Positions 42,821 to 51,568 of a stretch of 64,000 nt of DNA are shown here, in pieces. The position numbers were made by a program, and so were the translations under genes. This stretch comes from Porphyromonadaceae bacterium UBA7176 (GTDB lineage Bacteria > Bacteroidota > Bacteroidia > Bacteroidales > Muribaculaceae): the NCBI GenBank assembly GCA_002491245.1, contig DKVO01000028.1, positions 1 through 64,000 of the forward strand, read 5' to 3'. The notes beneath the pieces were generated by a model that was given only the letters and a program-made list of their open reading frames with translations, had not been told where the DNA came from and ran no database searches. Position 1 is the stretch's first letter; each line of letters begins with the position of its first letter.

Positions 42821-43711
42821 TCATCTCACATTCCTCTTCAGTCCAGCGAGTTTGGCGCGTTTTACCGCACTGTGACTGAAAATTGTCGAAAATTCTGTCT
42901 GCGACATCCCGGCGATATCGTCGCGGCTCAAAGCCATCACTGCCGGACGCGGACAGAACTCCGGCAACGACGGAGGACAATACCGGTTGTGCGGACACAC
43001 ATCCTGACAAATATCGCAGCCATAGATACGTCCGGACAAGACCAAGCCATCAGGTAGTGGTCCACGGTGCTCTATCGTGAGATACGACAAACAGCGGTTG
43101 CAATCAATCCCCCCGGCCCCGTCGAGTGCATGGCCCGGACATGCAGTAACGCACGCTCCGCAACGGCCGCAATCGCCGGGCAGGGGCGTTCCATAATCAG
43201 CCTCGGCTGTCCATAATATTTCCGCCAAGAAAACTTTCGAGCCAACACCGGGCACTATCAGTTGATTGTTGAGACCAATCACCCCGAGGCCGGCACGGGC
43301 AGCCCAATAGCGCTCGCGCAGAGGTGCCGTATCCACACATATCCGTGTAGCCGAGCCGGCAACAGTCGTCTCCATAAGCTCGGCCACCGGACCAAGACGC
43401 TGGCGCAACACCTCATGGTAATCATCACCGACAGCATAGTCGCTGAATAGCTCGCTGCGCGATGTCTGCCCGTAAGGGAAAGCACAGCAAAGTATCGACC
43501 GCGCTCCATCAAGCAGCAGGCAGGGATTGTCGCGCACATCGCCATAGCGCTCCATATAGTCCATTCCGCCATGAGCGCCACGCGAAAGCCAATCCCTGTA
43601 CAGACCTGCCGCACGACTGTCGACAGGTTCACAAGGAGCAAAAGCCGCTGCCACGGCTCCTGCCGCAATAGCAGCATCCGTTATATCACATCGGCAGCGG
43701 CTGGAACTCAT
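42821..43711 (-). CDS. queG: Epoxyqueuosine reductase
   Basis: The 296-aa iron-sulfur, cobalamin-dependent enzyme reduces epoxyqueuosine to queuosine in tRNA. Two 4Fe-4S motifs are clear: CGRCGACVTACPGHAL and CDICQDVCPHN. CNRCLSYLTIEHRG lies between them, and RYWAARAGLGVIGLN is the family active-site region. It is shorter than enzymes with a C-terminal HEAT domain. The start at 43711 overlaps the deacetylase gene by 26 bp. Confidence 0.92.
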   Translation of the reverse strand: MSSSRCRCDITDAAIAAGAVAAAFAPCEPVDSRAAGLYRDWLSRGAHGGMDYMERYGDVRDNPCLLLDGARSILCCAFPYGQTSRSELFSDYAVGDDYHEVLRQRLGPVAELMETTVAGSATRICVDTAPLRERYWAARAGLGVIGLNNQLIVPGVGSKVFLAEILWTAEADYGTPLPGDCGRCGACVTACPGHALDGAGGIDCNRCLSYLTIEHRGPLPDGLVLSGRIYGCDICQDVCPHNRYCPPSLPEFCPRPAVMALSRDDIAGMSQTEFSTIFSHSAVKRAKLAGLKRNVR

Positions 43712-44306
43712 AGCCTTGTTCAAGAAGCCACTCAATCGACCGCGGAAGAGCCTGACGCATATTCTCTCCCGACTTCAGCGAGTCATGAAAGACGATTATC
43801 GACCCGTTACGGGCATACTTGCGGACATTGGCAAACACCTCGTCCGGAGTCAACTTCTTGGAGTAATCGCGCGTCACAAGGTCGTACATCACTATGTTGA
43901 AATGCTCCTTGAGAGCCGCCGCCTGTTTCCAGCGCAGCAGCCCGTGGGGCGGCCGGAAAAGCGAACTCTTGATAAGGCTGTCGGCCTCGGCAACATCGCG
44001 CAGGTAACGCACCGCTTTGACTTTCATACCCTGCAGATGATGCATCGTATGATTACCATAGCTGTGGCCGCGGCGCTTCACCTCCTCATACAGCTCCGGA
44101 TGGCGGCGCACGTTGTCACCGACCATAAAGAACGTTGCCTTTATGCCGTAGCGGTCGAGCACATCGAGCACCCACGGCGTCTGTTCAGGTATCGGGCCGT
44201 CATCGAAGGTGAGAAACACCACCGGCTTACCACCTCGACGTTTGAGACGCCACAGACATTCAGGAAACAGAAGCCGGTAGAGAAGGGGCGGCTGTTCGAT
44301 CAGCAT
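43686..44306 (-). CDS. Polysaccharide deacetylase (NodB-type)
   Basis: The 206-aa product has the NodB homology domain. Motif 1 is LTFDDGPIPEQT (catalytic base Asp and metal Asp), motif 2 is SYGNHTMHHL (metal His pair), and RPPHG follows. The late IVFHDS carries the catalytic His. Substrates can be peptidoglycan, chitin-like chains or exopolysaccharide. No clear signal peptide is seen; a short hydrophobic N-terminus may anchor it. It lies 8 bp after the DUF2723 gene. Confidence 0.88.
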   Translation of the reverse strand: MLIEQPPLLYRLLFPECLWRLKRRGGKPVVFLTFDDGPIPEQTPWVLDVLDRYGIKATFFMVGDNVRRHPELYEEVKRRGHSYGNHTMHHLQGMKVKAVRYLRDVAEADSLIKSSLFRPPHGLLRWKQAAALKEHFNIVMYDLVTRDYSKKLTPDEVFANVRKYARNGSIIVFHDSLKSGENMRQALPRSIEWLLEQGYEFQPLPM

Positions 44307-44314
44307 TTCCGGTA

Positions 44315-47300
44315 TCAGTTAAGCAACGCCGACCACTGCGGAGCCGTGAAACCATAAGCCTCCATCAAGTCATTGCTGCGCGACATCGGGTCGATGCCAA
44401 GTTCATGATTGAGCCGCAGAATATCGGCAGCCAACTGCACAAGAGAAGTCTGGCTGTCGGGATATTCCTCGAGGTCTTTGAGGAGCGACTGATAGTCGTA
44501 GCCGTCCACATAGATCAGCGGAGCTATCTGCACATCGCGCTCAAACGACGTACGTCCCACAAATGCCTTCACCTCATCAAGCTTCTCGGGAGCAGCCTTG
44601 CGGAGCATATCGATATAATTGCCAAGCGCCACTGCCTCGCCGAGATACTGGAGTCCATAGGTCTCAGCCGTACCGAGTAGAGCGAGATTGCCACTGTCGA
44701 GAGTCGAGGCATACTTCACCAATTGCGCATACCTGTGCGCCTCTGTGCTCGCGGCAGCTTCTGCTGCATCGAGATCGGCAGGATTGCCGGTTGCGAGATA
44801 CAGGTCGAGATAAGCCCTGGCGATATAGAGACCAAGCATACCGTCGTAAGGAGTCACCTCCGACGGCAGTTTCGTGCGGAGCATATCGAGCAGCTGACGA
44901 GCCATCTCATAGCGGTTGGCCGGTGCTTCCAGCCCATTGTCTTTGGCCGTTTGCTTTGCCTCGGCCGACGAAGGCAATTCTCCGGTAGCCATAAGGTCTT
45001 CTACCACAGAATATATGCCCGACCGCAGCGACGACACCATGCGGCGCACAGTCTCATCAAGATAGAGGTCCTCTGCTCCGGCTTGGTCGAGACCACCCCA
45101 ACGATAGTCGCCGACAATCTTTCGGTACGACTTGTCGGCAGTCACGCTATAATCACCGCCACGCATCGGAGTCACCTCATAAGCCATACCTGCCGAACCA
45201 AGGTAGGGAGTCAGGCCAAGGTAATACGACGATGGCACTGTAGTCGCGAAATATGTCGGGCGGTTCCAGTTATTCGCCACAGAGTTGGCAATAATGTCGA
45301 GCGACAGCACACGGCTCTGGTTGATACCGTTCGACGCCGACAGATCCGTTGCTATATCAGCTATATTAGGAGCGATATAAGTACTGTCCGTAGCAGCGTC
45401 TCCCGACGAGTAGCGCTGCATGGCAGCTGCGGCATCCACCGGCATCACCACATTGGGCGACGTCAGAAGATGGGCGCCATAAGTGCTCGCATCGCTGGCA
45501 TAAAGCTCCTCAAGAGCCTTTAGAGCTGGCTTCTGAGCCTTGTCTTGCGGAACTATGAAACTGTAAGCCAGATTTTCATATGCATAGTCGCGCGGAGTAG
45601 CAAGCATTGGTATAGCCTCTGCGCCGGATGTCGGATACTGCATCTGGTTGGCATACCAGTCGGTCGTAAGATACGACAGATTGACCACGCGGACGTCCGG
45701 TCGGAAATTCTCAACCTCCTGTGCATACCACAGAGGGAAGGTATCATTGTCGCCGTTCGTAAATATTATTGCATTATCATCGAGTGAGCTGAGATAATTG
45801 AAGCCGAAGTCTCGAGTCGTATAGCGGCCCGACCGGTCATGGTCGTCCCATGTCTGCGACACCATCTGCAAAGGCACAGCAAGACCGACCACACAGGCGA
45901 CTGCAGCCGATGCTATCACTACACCCTTGCTGCTTTGAGGCTCGTCATTCTCCTCTCCCTCCTTAGCCTTGGGCGAAAGCAACTCCCTGAGCATCACTCC
46001 GATTGCAGGCACACCCATGCCTATCCAGATAGCAAACGCATAGAACGAGCCGGCGAATGCATAATCACGCTCTCGGGGCTGGCCGGGAGTTTGGTTGAGA
46101 TAAAGCACAATTGCGATACCCGTCATAAAGAAAAGGAAGAACACCACCCAGAACTGCTGTATGCCTCGCATCGGATGGGTACGGTGGCGGTAAAGAGCCT
46201 GATACAGCAGACCGATAAGACCCAACAGCAAAGGCAGCATATAGAACACATTATGACCCTTGTTGCCCTTGCCGAACTCATCGGGGAGCGATGACTGGTC
46301 GCCCAGACGGAAATTGTCTATTGCCGGAATACCCGAAATCCAGTTTCCTAAATGCGGCTCACCATTACCCTGTATATCATTCTGACGACCTGCGAAATTC
46401 CACATGAAGTAACGCCAGTACATATGGTTGAGCTGGTAGTTGATGAAATACCTCAGGTTGACACCGAAGTCGGGCTTCCACATGGCGGTCTGCCCTGCTG
46501 GCTCGCCGCTGTCGGCATACACCGCGTTCGTCACCGGTACCAGCGACGACAGATATGGCATTACCTCATGCTTGGGCGCGAAGCCCTGCTTGGCCCATTT
46601 CTGACGCACCGCCTGCGGTATTTCGTTGATATCCGGTGTCCCATATCCGGCCCAGGCCTTGTAGCCCTGCACATGGCGCTCGTCTGTCGAGTAGATACGG
46701 GTAAGCAACATATCAAGGTCGCTCATGGTCTTGTAGTGTGGACGTTCCACTTCCTTCACATATTCATCATGCTGCGACGGATGGTCTTTCACTATTTTGG
46801 TGTACACACCCTCGGGATCATTGAAAGCAGCACCGTTTTCGTCACGCAGATAACCGTCGATAATCCGTGTCTTCGGACGGCCATACTCATCCACCGGTAT
46901 GTAATAGCTGCCCGATCCGGCCGGATACTCCTGCTCCACCACTGTCTCGGCAAACACCGGACCATTGAAGAGCGGACGGTCGCCATACTGCTCACGGTTG
47001 AGATACGACGCAAGGGCAAACACGTTGTCGGGCGCATTTTGGTTCATCGGCGTATTGGCCCCGGCACGGATAAGAAGAAGCGCATACGAAGCATAGCCGA
47101 CGAATATCACGAATATACTCAAAACGATGAGAGAGAACACCCTCACCGGTATTTTTTTACAGAAGCCCCAGAGCCATACTGCGAACACACACAGGAGCAG
47201 CACGCCAACCCAAATCGTATGACCGATAAAAGGCATACCCGACATGGCTATCGCAAGGAAGAACCACAGACGGGCTGCTCCGGCATTTTTAGCAGCATAA

Positions 47301-48148
47301 AGCGTGCGGACTGCCATGACGAACACCAAGGTCAGCAACACGGCATAGATAAGCACGCCCATATTGTAGCTCATATGGAAACCATTCACAAAAAGGAGTT
47401 CGAACCACTGGGCTACCTCGATAAAGCCGGGCACAAGACCGTAGAGGATAGCGCCGACAATAACACACGACACTCCAAGCGCGATAAGCGAACCCTTAGC
47501 GTTGATATCACGCCACTTACGGTAGTAAAATATGAGGCCGAGGGCCGGGATGCAGAGCAAGTTGAGAAGATGGACCGCAATCGAGACACCTATCACATAA
47601 GCTATCAGAACAAGATATCGGTCGGAGTGCGGCTGGTCGGCGCGGTTTTCCCACTTGAACATGAGCCATACCACCAGAGCCGTGCAGAACGACGAGAAAG
47701 CATACACCTCGCCCTCTACTGCCGAGAACCAGAATGTGTCGCTCCACGTGTATGCCAAAGCGCCGCACACACCGCCGCCCATAATCAGAGCCATTTGCCA
47801 CCAGGATATCTCCTCAGCATCATCGCGCACGATAAGACGGCGCACAAGATGTGTCACCGACCAGAATAGCAGCAATATAGTGCCTGCGCTGAGCAGCGCC
47901 GACATGCAGTTGACCGCAAGAGCCGCATCCGAAGCCGCTCCGCCGAAAAGCGTGATAAAGAACCTCGCCGCCAGCATAAAGATAGGGTTGCCCGGCGGAT
48001 GACCCACTTCGAGTTTAAAACCTTGAAGGATAAATTCGGGACAATCCCAAAAACTTGCCGTAGGCTCTACTGTGAGCAGATAGGTGACTGCTGCTATGAC
48101 AAAGCACAGCCACCCGGTGGCATTGTTGATTATGTTATATCTTTTCAT
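44315..48148 (-). CDS. DUF2723 large membrane protein (TMEM260-like)
   Basis: The 1277-aa product has an N-terminal glycosyltransferase-C-like membrane domain that opens with YLLTVEPTASFWDCPEF and GHPPGNPIFMLAARFF, the DUF2723 signature. Many transmembrane segments follow, then soluble parts including TNGDNDTFPLWYAQEVE and a C-terminal helical-repeat-like region. Eukaryotic TMEM260 homologues are protein O-mannosyltransferases; a glycosyl-transfer role here is inference from fold. It heads an operon with a polysaccharide deacetylase and queG. Confidence 0.82.
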   Translation of the reverse strand: MKRYNIINNATGWLCFVIAAVTYLLTVEPTASFWDCPEFILQGFKLEVGHPPGNPIFMLAARFFITLFGGAASDAALAVNCMSALLSAGTILLLFWSVTHLVRRLIVRDDAEEISWWQMALIMGGGVCGALAYTWSDTFWFSAVEGEVYAFSSFCTALVVWLMFKWENRADQPHSDRYLVLIAYVIGVSIAVHLLNLLCIPALGLIFYYRKWRDINAKGSLIALGVSCVIVGAILYGLVPGFIEVAQWFELLFVNGFHMSYNMGVLIYAVLLTLVFVMAVRTLYAAKNAGAARLWFFLAIAMSGMPFIGHTIWVGVLLLCVFAVWLWGFCKKIPVRVFSLIVLSIFVIFVGYASYALLLIRAGANTPMNQNAPDNVFALASYLNREQYGDRPLFNGPVFAETVVEQEYPAGSGSYYIPVDEYGRPKTRIIDGYLRDENGAAFNDPEGVYTKIVKDHPSQHDEYVKEVERPHYKTMSDLDMLLTRIYSTDERHVQGYKAWAGYGTPDINEIPQAVRQKWAKQGFAPKHEVMPYLSSLVPVTNAVYADSGEPAGQTAMWKPDFGVNLRYFINYQLNHMYWRYFMWNFAGRQNDIQGNGEPHLGNWISGIPAIDNFRLGDQSSLPDEFGKGNKGHNVFYMLPLLLGLIGLLYQALYRHRTHPMRGIQQFWVVFFLFFMTGIAIVLYLNQTPGQPRERDYAFAGSFYAFAIWIGMGVPAIGVMLRELLSPKAKEGEENDEPQSSKGVVIASAAVACVVGLAVPLQMVSQTWDDHDRSGRYTTRDFGFNYLSSLDDNAIIFTNGDNDTFPLWYAQEVENFRPDVRVVNLSYLTTDWYANQMQYPTSGAEAIPMLATPRDYAYENLAYSFIVPQDKAQKPALKALEELYASDASTYGAHLLTSPNVVMPVDAAAAMQRYSSGDAATDSTYIAPNIADIATDLSASNGINQSRVLSLDIIANSVANNWNRPTYFATTVPSSYYLGLTPYLGSAGMAYEVTPMRGGDYSVTADKSYRKIVGDYRWGGLDQAGAEDLYLDETVRRMVSSLRSGIYSVVEDLMATGELPSSAEAKQTAKDNGLEAPANRYEMARQLLDMLRTKLPSEVTPYDGMLGLYIARAYLDLYLATGNPADLDAAEAAASTEAHRYAQLVKYASTLDSGNLALLGTAETYGLQYLGEAVALGNYIDMLRKAAPEKLDEVKAFVGRTSFERDVQIAPLIYVDGYDYQSLLKDLEEYPDSQTSLVQLAADILRLNHELGIDPMSRSNDLMEAYGFTAPQWSALLN

Positions 48149-48184
48149 ACTTGCTTAGGGAGCCGCATCGCGGCTTTTCAAACT

Positions 48185-48193
48185 GCAAAATTA
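48185..48193 (-). promoter_or_regulatory. -7 box of the DUF2723 operon
   Basis: The minus strand reads TAATTTTGC, an exact match. It is 36 nt before the ATG at 48148. Confidence 0.6.
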
Positions 48194-48285
48194 ACAATTA
48201 ATTTCGACTCCGCAGGCAAAAGCGTCCCATTTAACAAATTATCACTTTAAACACCCTCTTCCTACGGCGCAACACTCATGCCATC

Positions 48286-49329
48286 TCACCACAGATTGAA
48301 TCGCACGCCCATCACTGCTTCCCCACTCAGCACTCCGCCGGCATATGTCGTCTCGCGGTCGTTGACGATAGCGACGTCGAACTTACCGGTTATCCCGGCG
48401 AAAAAACGTCCGCTGTTCCATACCACCGACAGCTTCATCCGGTTATAGAGCGAAAGCGACACCTTGCTTATATCACTGTTCACAAAGCCCTTGCGCACTC
48501 CGATAATCGGCGACTCACTGACACCGAGCACCCATTTGGGCTTGAAAACCCAATTGTAGCCATAGCCCAGACGCAATGCATAGTTGTGGGTGTTGACCCG
48601 GTAGATATTGTTCGACCAATGTTCGGGCAGCTCATCCTTCAGATGCTCCGGCAAGCCGCTGAAATTGAAACTGAGTTTCTGCGTATAGATTGAGAAACCC
48701 GTATAGAAAGCCCCTTGGCTCCGTTGCTGCAGACGACTGTAGTTGAACGATGCCGCCTCGCTGTAGCGCTTGTGATTAAAAAAATAGTAAGCGTCGACGC
48801 CCCATGTGGTATTGTCGATCGCATCGAATGGCATATTGAGATTATGATCGGCGCCAAACTGTTTGAGCGTTGTGCCCACATTATTGCTCGTCATATAGAA
48901 CTCCGCCGCAAATAGCATACAGTTGAACCCGAAACGTAGACGCTTGCGCGACTGGTCTGCACCGCCGAAGAGCTTGCTTATGTTTATATCATATCCGGCC
49001 GACACTGCAAGATAAGTCGCATACACACCGATCGACGTCGATGGGTCCGACCGCATGAAGATATTCGTATGGTTGGGCAGGCGGAAACTATAGCCGTCGA
49101 GCCAGCTGTCGGTAGTGATCTTGGCCGAGAACTTATAGCCGGTCGATTTCACATATGCCGTGTCGTAACCATTGAAAAACTTATCGCCCCAGCGGTAGGT
49201 GTTGACAACAAATCGCGGAAATTTGCCCATCGCCGCTATCGAATCAAGGTCGAACAGACCTGCCGACGACCGCATCGACGACGAAAGCAGAATTATGGCA
49301 AATAGTACGAATAAGCGAAAATGTTTCAT
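48286..49329 (-). CDS. DUF4421 outer-membrane-like protein
   Basis: The 347-aa product has a signal peptide (about 1-23). Alternating hydrophobic/aromatic strands follow, as expected for a small outer-membrane barrel, with the DUF4421 pattern FVVNTYRWGDKFFNGYDTAYV near the start and a C-terminal VMGVRFNLW. The function of the family is unknown. It has its own promoter at 49363-49371. Confidence 0.78.
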   Translation of the reverse strand: MKHFRLFVLFAIILLSSSMRSSAGLFDLDSIAAMGKFPRFVVNTYRWGDKFFNGYDTAYVKSTGYKFSAKITTDSWLDGYSFRLPNHTNIFMRSDPSTSIGVYATYLAVSAGYDINISKLFGGADQSRKRLRFGFNCMLFAAEFYMTSNNVGTTLKQFGADHNLNMPFDAIDNTTWGVDAYYFFNHKRYSEAASFNYSRLQQRSQGAFYTGFSIYTQKLSFNFSGLPEHLKDELPEHWSNNIYRVNTHNYALRLGYGYNWVFKPKWVLGVSESPIIGVRKGFVNSDISKVSLSLYNRMKLSVVWNSGRFFAGITGKFDVAIVNDRETTYAGGVLSGEAVMGVRFNLW

Positions 49330-49362
49330 AACCGGACAACGGAAAATACCGCACGTGGATTT

Positions 49363-49371
49363 GCAAAATTA
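49363..49371 (-). promoter_or_regulatory. -7 box of the DUF4421 gene
   Basis: The minus strand reads TAATTTTGC, placing the transcription start about 31 nt before the ATG at 49329. Confidence 0.6.
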
Positions 49372-49433
49372 CAATTTTTTGTCCGTTGTCAAAAAACATT
49401 TGCCTCGATTTGCAAAAATTAATACCGATATTG

Positions 49434-49679
49434 CTAAAACAATGTCAGTTGCACTCCCGGGCGGAGCGCAGCGACATACATCGACCGTTCCTGACGCCAT
49501 CCCCGGCTTGTATTCAGGATACTCAGCCGCACCACTCCGACAACCGCCCCGACAGTCCGCCTGACCGCTCCGAGTATTTCGGCAAATGAATTGAAGCCGG
49601 TTGAGCTGAATGTCGCTATCGTCCGTCCGCAATATGTTACGGAAGTCACCACCATGTCGCTTGCTGTTATAGTTTTCAT
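49434..49679 (-). CDS. 81-aa small basic protein
   Basis: The 81-aa product is not assigned to a named family. The reading frame extends further upstream, but the ATG at 49679 is chosen because a perfect -7 box (49707-49715) lies 27 nt before it. The protein has a possible amphipathic or weakly hydrophobic stretch, FNSFAEILGAVRRTVGAVVG (about residues 28-47), and an Arg-rich C-terminal half. Promoter placement, codon use and a terminator just upstream support a real independent gene. Confidence 0.6.
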   Translation of the reverse strand: MKTITASDMVVTSVTYCGRTIATFSSTGFNSFAEILGAVRRTVGAVVGVVRLSILNTSRGWRQERSMYVAALRPGVQLTLF

Positions 49680-49706
49680 CGTGAGGAAAGTTTTATTATT
49701 TACGAT

Positions 49707-49715
49707 GCAAAGGTA
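49707..49715 (-). promoter_or_regulatory. -7 box of the 81-aa gene
   Basis: The minus strand reads TACCTTTGC, an exact TAnnTTTGC match, located directly after the hairpin that terminates the hmuU-hmuV genes. Confidence 0.6.
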
Positions 49716-49717
49716 GA

Positions 49718-49752
49718 AACACCCATGTGCAACAAGTTTGCACATGGGTGTT
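49718..49752 (-). terminator. Strong hairpin after hmuV
   Basis: AACACCCATGTGCAA (49718-49732) and TTGCACATGGGTGTT (49738-49752) form a perfect 15-bp stem with a 5-nt loop. It lies 32 bp past the stop at 49785, and the T-rich tail runs into the next promoter box. Confidence 0.8.
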
Positions 49753-49784
49753 AAATAAAGCTTCAATTCTATCAGATTATCCTC

Positions 49785-50117
49785 TTACTCCGGCACATAC
49801 ACCACCTCGCCGTTTTCAAGTTGATAAGCCGTACCTACTCGCTTACCCAGTCCGGCTTGATCAGACTTTTCGCCCGATGGTGTATATCGGTTAACCTTCC
49901 CTCCCTCTTTGGTGATTATCTCCATGTTTTCCTTCCCGGGATTTTTTACCATCGTAAAATCCTCCTGCGAAAACATCTCTGTCATGTTGTAGCGGCTCAC
50001 AAGAGCCACCATCAGAGCCACAGCAAACACCATCGCGACATCGAAAAGATTGCTCACCACGCTCATCGGGTCGCTATCTTCCCTCGGACCGCAAAACCGT
50101 CGTCCACGCCGTCTCAT
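49785..50117 (-). CDS. hmuV: DUF2149 protein (HmuV-like)
   Basis: The 110-aa product is a DUF2149 protein: an Arg-rich N-terminus, DSDPMSVVSNLFDVAMVFAV opening a single transmembrane segment (about residues 16-42), and a periplasmic tail. This topology resembles ExbD/TolR, the partner of the MotA/TolQ/ExbB-type channel encoded 4 bp upstream. By order and family it corresponds to hmuV of the Porphyromonas/Bacteroides hmuYRSTUV heme operon. The symbol is assigned by synteny. Confidence 0.75.
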   Translation of the reverse strand: MRRRGRRFCGPREDSDPMSVVSNLFDVAMVFAVALMVALVSRYNMTEMFSQEDFTMVKNPGKENMEIITKEGGKVNRYTPSGEKSDQAGLGKRVGTAYQLENGEVVYVPE

Positions 50118-50719
50118 ACACCCTCCTCCTTGTCGCTCTCCACAAGATCTGCCACAAACTCAAGTATCGCAATATCCTTCGCTGCCCACCGCTCCTTCAC
50201 TGTTTGGGTAATGAAACCGACCGCACTCACCACCAGACCGACAACAGTCGTGGCAAAAGCCACCTGCATGTTGTAGGCCATCGACGCGATATCACCCGTG
50301 GCGAGGCCCACCAGAGCCGGCCCCATAGGTATCAGAGTGCCCATAAGGCCAAGTATCGGCCCCATTTTAGTCAGCATTTTAGATGTTGCCACATTCTTGT
50401 CTGCCGCAATCTCATATTCAGAGAGTAGCAACTCTATCCGGGCCTTTCCGCCATCACTTTTAAGCATCTTTCTGGCATAAGCGCATACAAGCGAATTATC
50501 TTCCTCCGGCAAGATCGACTCAAACTCCTCTTTTGAAACCGGAGCGTTGACCGTGAGGGAAGAATACAAATGCGCCGATGTATTTTTAGCCTGCATATAT
50601 TGGCCGAAAAACGCGCCTATAAGTATCAGTGCCCGTATAAAAAAGAAAATCAGTAAGACAATCACAGGTACAAGCAAACCTGTCGATATCCAATAAAGAA
50701 TGTTCGATACTATATTCAT
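50114..50719 (-). CDS. hmuU: MotA/TolQ/ExbB-type proton channel (HmuU-like)
   Basis: The 201-aa inner-membrane protein has an N-terminal membrane segment (about residues 12-36). The family core follows: MGPILGLMGTLIPMGPALVG and MQVAFATTVVGLVVSAVGFI (about residues 115-175). It would form a proton channel energising an outer-membrane or periplasmic process together with the ExbD-like DUF2149 protein (4-bp overlap). In hmu operons it follows hmuT. Here a 177-bp gap with an inverted-repeat element separates it from hmuT. Confidence 0.82.
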   Translation of the reverse strand: MNIVSNILYWISTGLLVPVIVLLIFFFIRALILIGAFFGQYMQAKNTSAHLYSSLTVNAPVSKEEFESILPEEDNSLVCAYARKMLKSDGGKARIELLLSEYEIAADKNVATSKMLTKMGPILGLMGTLIPMGPALVGLATGDIASMAYNMQVAFATTVVGLVVSAVGFITQTVKERWAAKDIAILEFVADLVESDKEEGV

Positions 50720-50747
50720 TTCACCTTCAATATTTGTTTTTTACTTC

Positions 50748-50903
50748 TAAGTAAGTGGTGGAAATTAGTTTATACTATAATTTGTTGTTATCGGGTTAAG
50801 TATCTGTTTTACGAAGATTGAGTTATGGGGTGCCATAATGATTGATGAGTAAGACTGAGAATTAAATCGGGAACGATAAAGGATAATTTTCACTACTTAC
50901 TTA
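50748..50903. mobile_element. MITE-like AT-rich element with terminal inverted repeats
   Basis: A 20-bp sequence at 50748-50767 (TAAGTAAGTGGTGGAAATTA) has an inverted copy at 50884-50903 with 18 of 20 matches. The 116 bp between are AT-rich compared with the GC-rich neighbours and hold no convincing reading frame. The right repeat covers the last codons and stop of hmuT. No clear target-site duplication is visible. It resembles a non-autonomous miniature element, but a regulatory hairpin is possible. Confidence 0.5.
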
Positions 50904-51568
50904 TATCTGTTGATTACAATTCCGGCAGCGGCTCCGGTCAAAAGTAGCGCTACGACAGCTGCAAGTGCAGCCCACTCCACTGCTCCGGTTCCGTTGCTTG
51001 CCGTACGCCCATTGACAGTGGCAATAACCCCGAGCGAAAGTATTATGATATTGACAAGGAAAAGCAGCTCAAGCCTCATGTCCTCTTCCGGGAACAAGGC
51101 TCTCACAGCAACCACGGCCAACGGCACACAAACCGTCAACACACCGGCCAGCCCCCAGCCTATAAGCGCGAAATCCACTCCCGACATCGAAAAAATGGCA
51201 GTAGTGAGCATCGATAGCAACACCGGGAATATCAAAAGACCGGGGAGCCATTTCAGGATTTGCCATACGACAGACTGAAACCTCGGCAATCTTTCGCCAG
51301 CGTATACTCTTGCATGAAAGAAACAGAACGCAATCTGACAAGCCACATCGACAACAACAAACACGGCAGTATTGAGCATAAGACTTTGGTTACCAAGCCA
51401 ATCTGCTATCTGCGTCTTCGACAGGCCGGCGGCATACTTCCACGACATGCCGGCGAACAGAGCCACGACCACCGTCGTGACTCCTATTCCGGCCAGGCCA
51501 TGTTGTGTAAGTTTCAATATGAACGAGAAACTTACCAGTAGCATTATTATCAGCACAAGAGTCTCCAT
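50897..51568 (-). CDS. hmuT: Polytopic membrane protein (HmuT-like)
   Basis: The 223-aa integral membrane protein has about six hydrophobic segments (for example 1-18, 23-43, 63-85, 105-127, 133-157 and 170-215 combined). It carries no enzyme motif. It starts at the last base of the hmuS stop (TAATG junction), so translation is coupled. By position and topology it corresponds to the membrane protein HmuT. The last codons coincide with the right inverted repeat of the element at 50748-50903. Confidence 0.65.
   Translation of the reverse strand: METLVLIIMLLVSFSFILKLTQHGLAGIGVTTVVVALFAGMSWKYAAGLSKTQIADWLGNQSLMLNTAVFVVVDVACQIAFCFFHARVYAGERLPRFQSVVWQILKWLPGLLIFPVLLSMLTTAIFSMSGVDFALIGWGLAGVLTVCVPLAVVAVRALFPEEDMRLELLFLVNIIILSLGVIATVNGRTASNGTGAVEWAALAAVVALLLTGAAAGIVINRYK

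Noticed and set aside
46352..47869. Long rightward open frame of 505 codons
   Set aside because: It is antisense to the DUF2723 gene, is His/Arg-rich without a recognisable fold and has no promoter.
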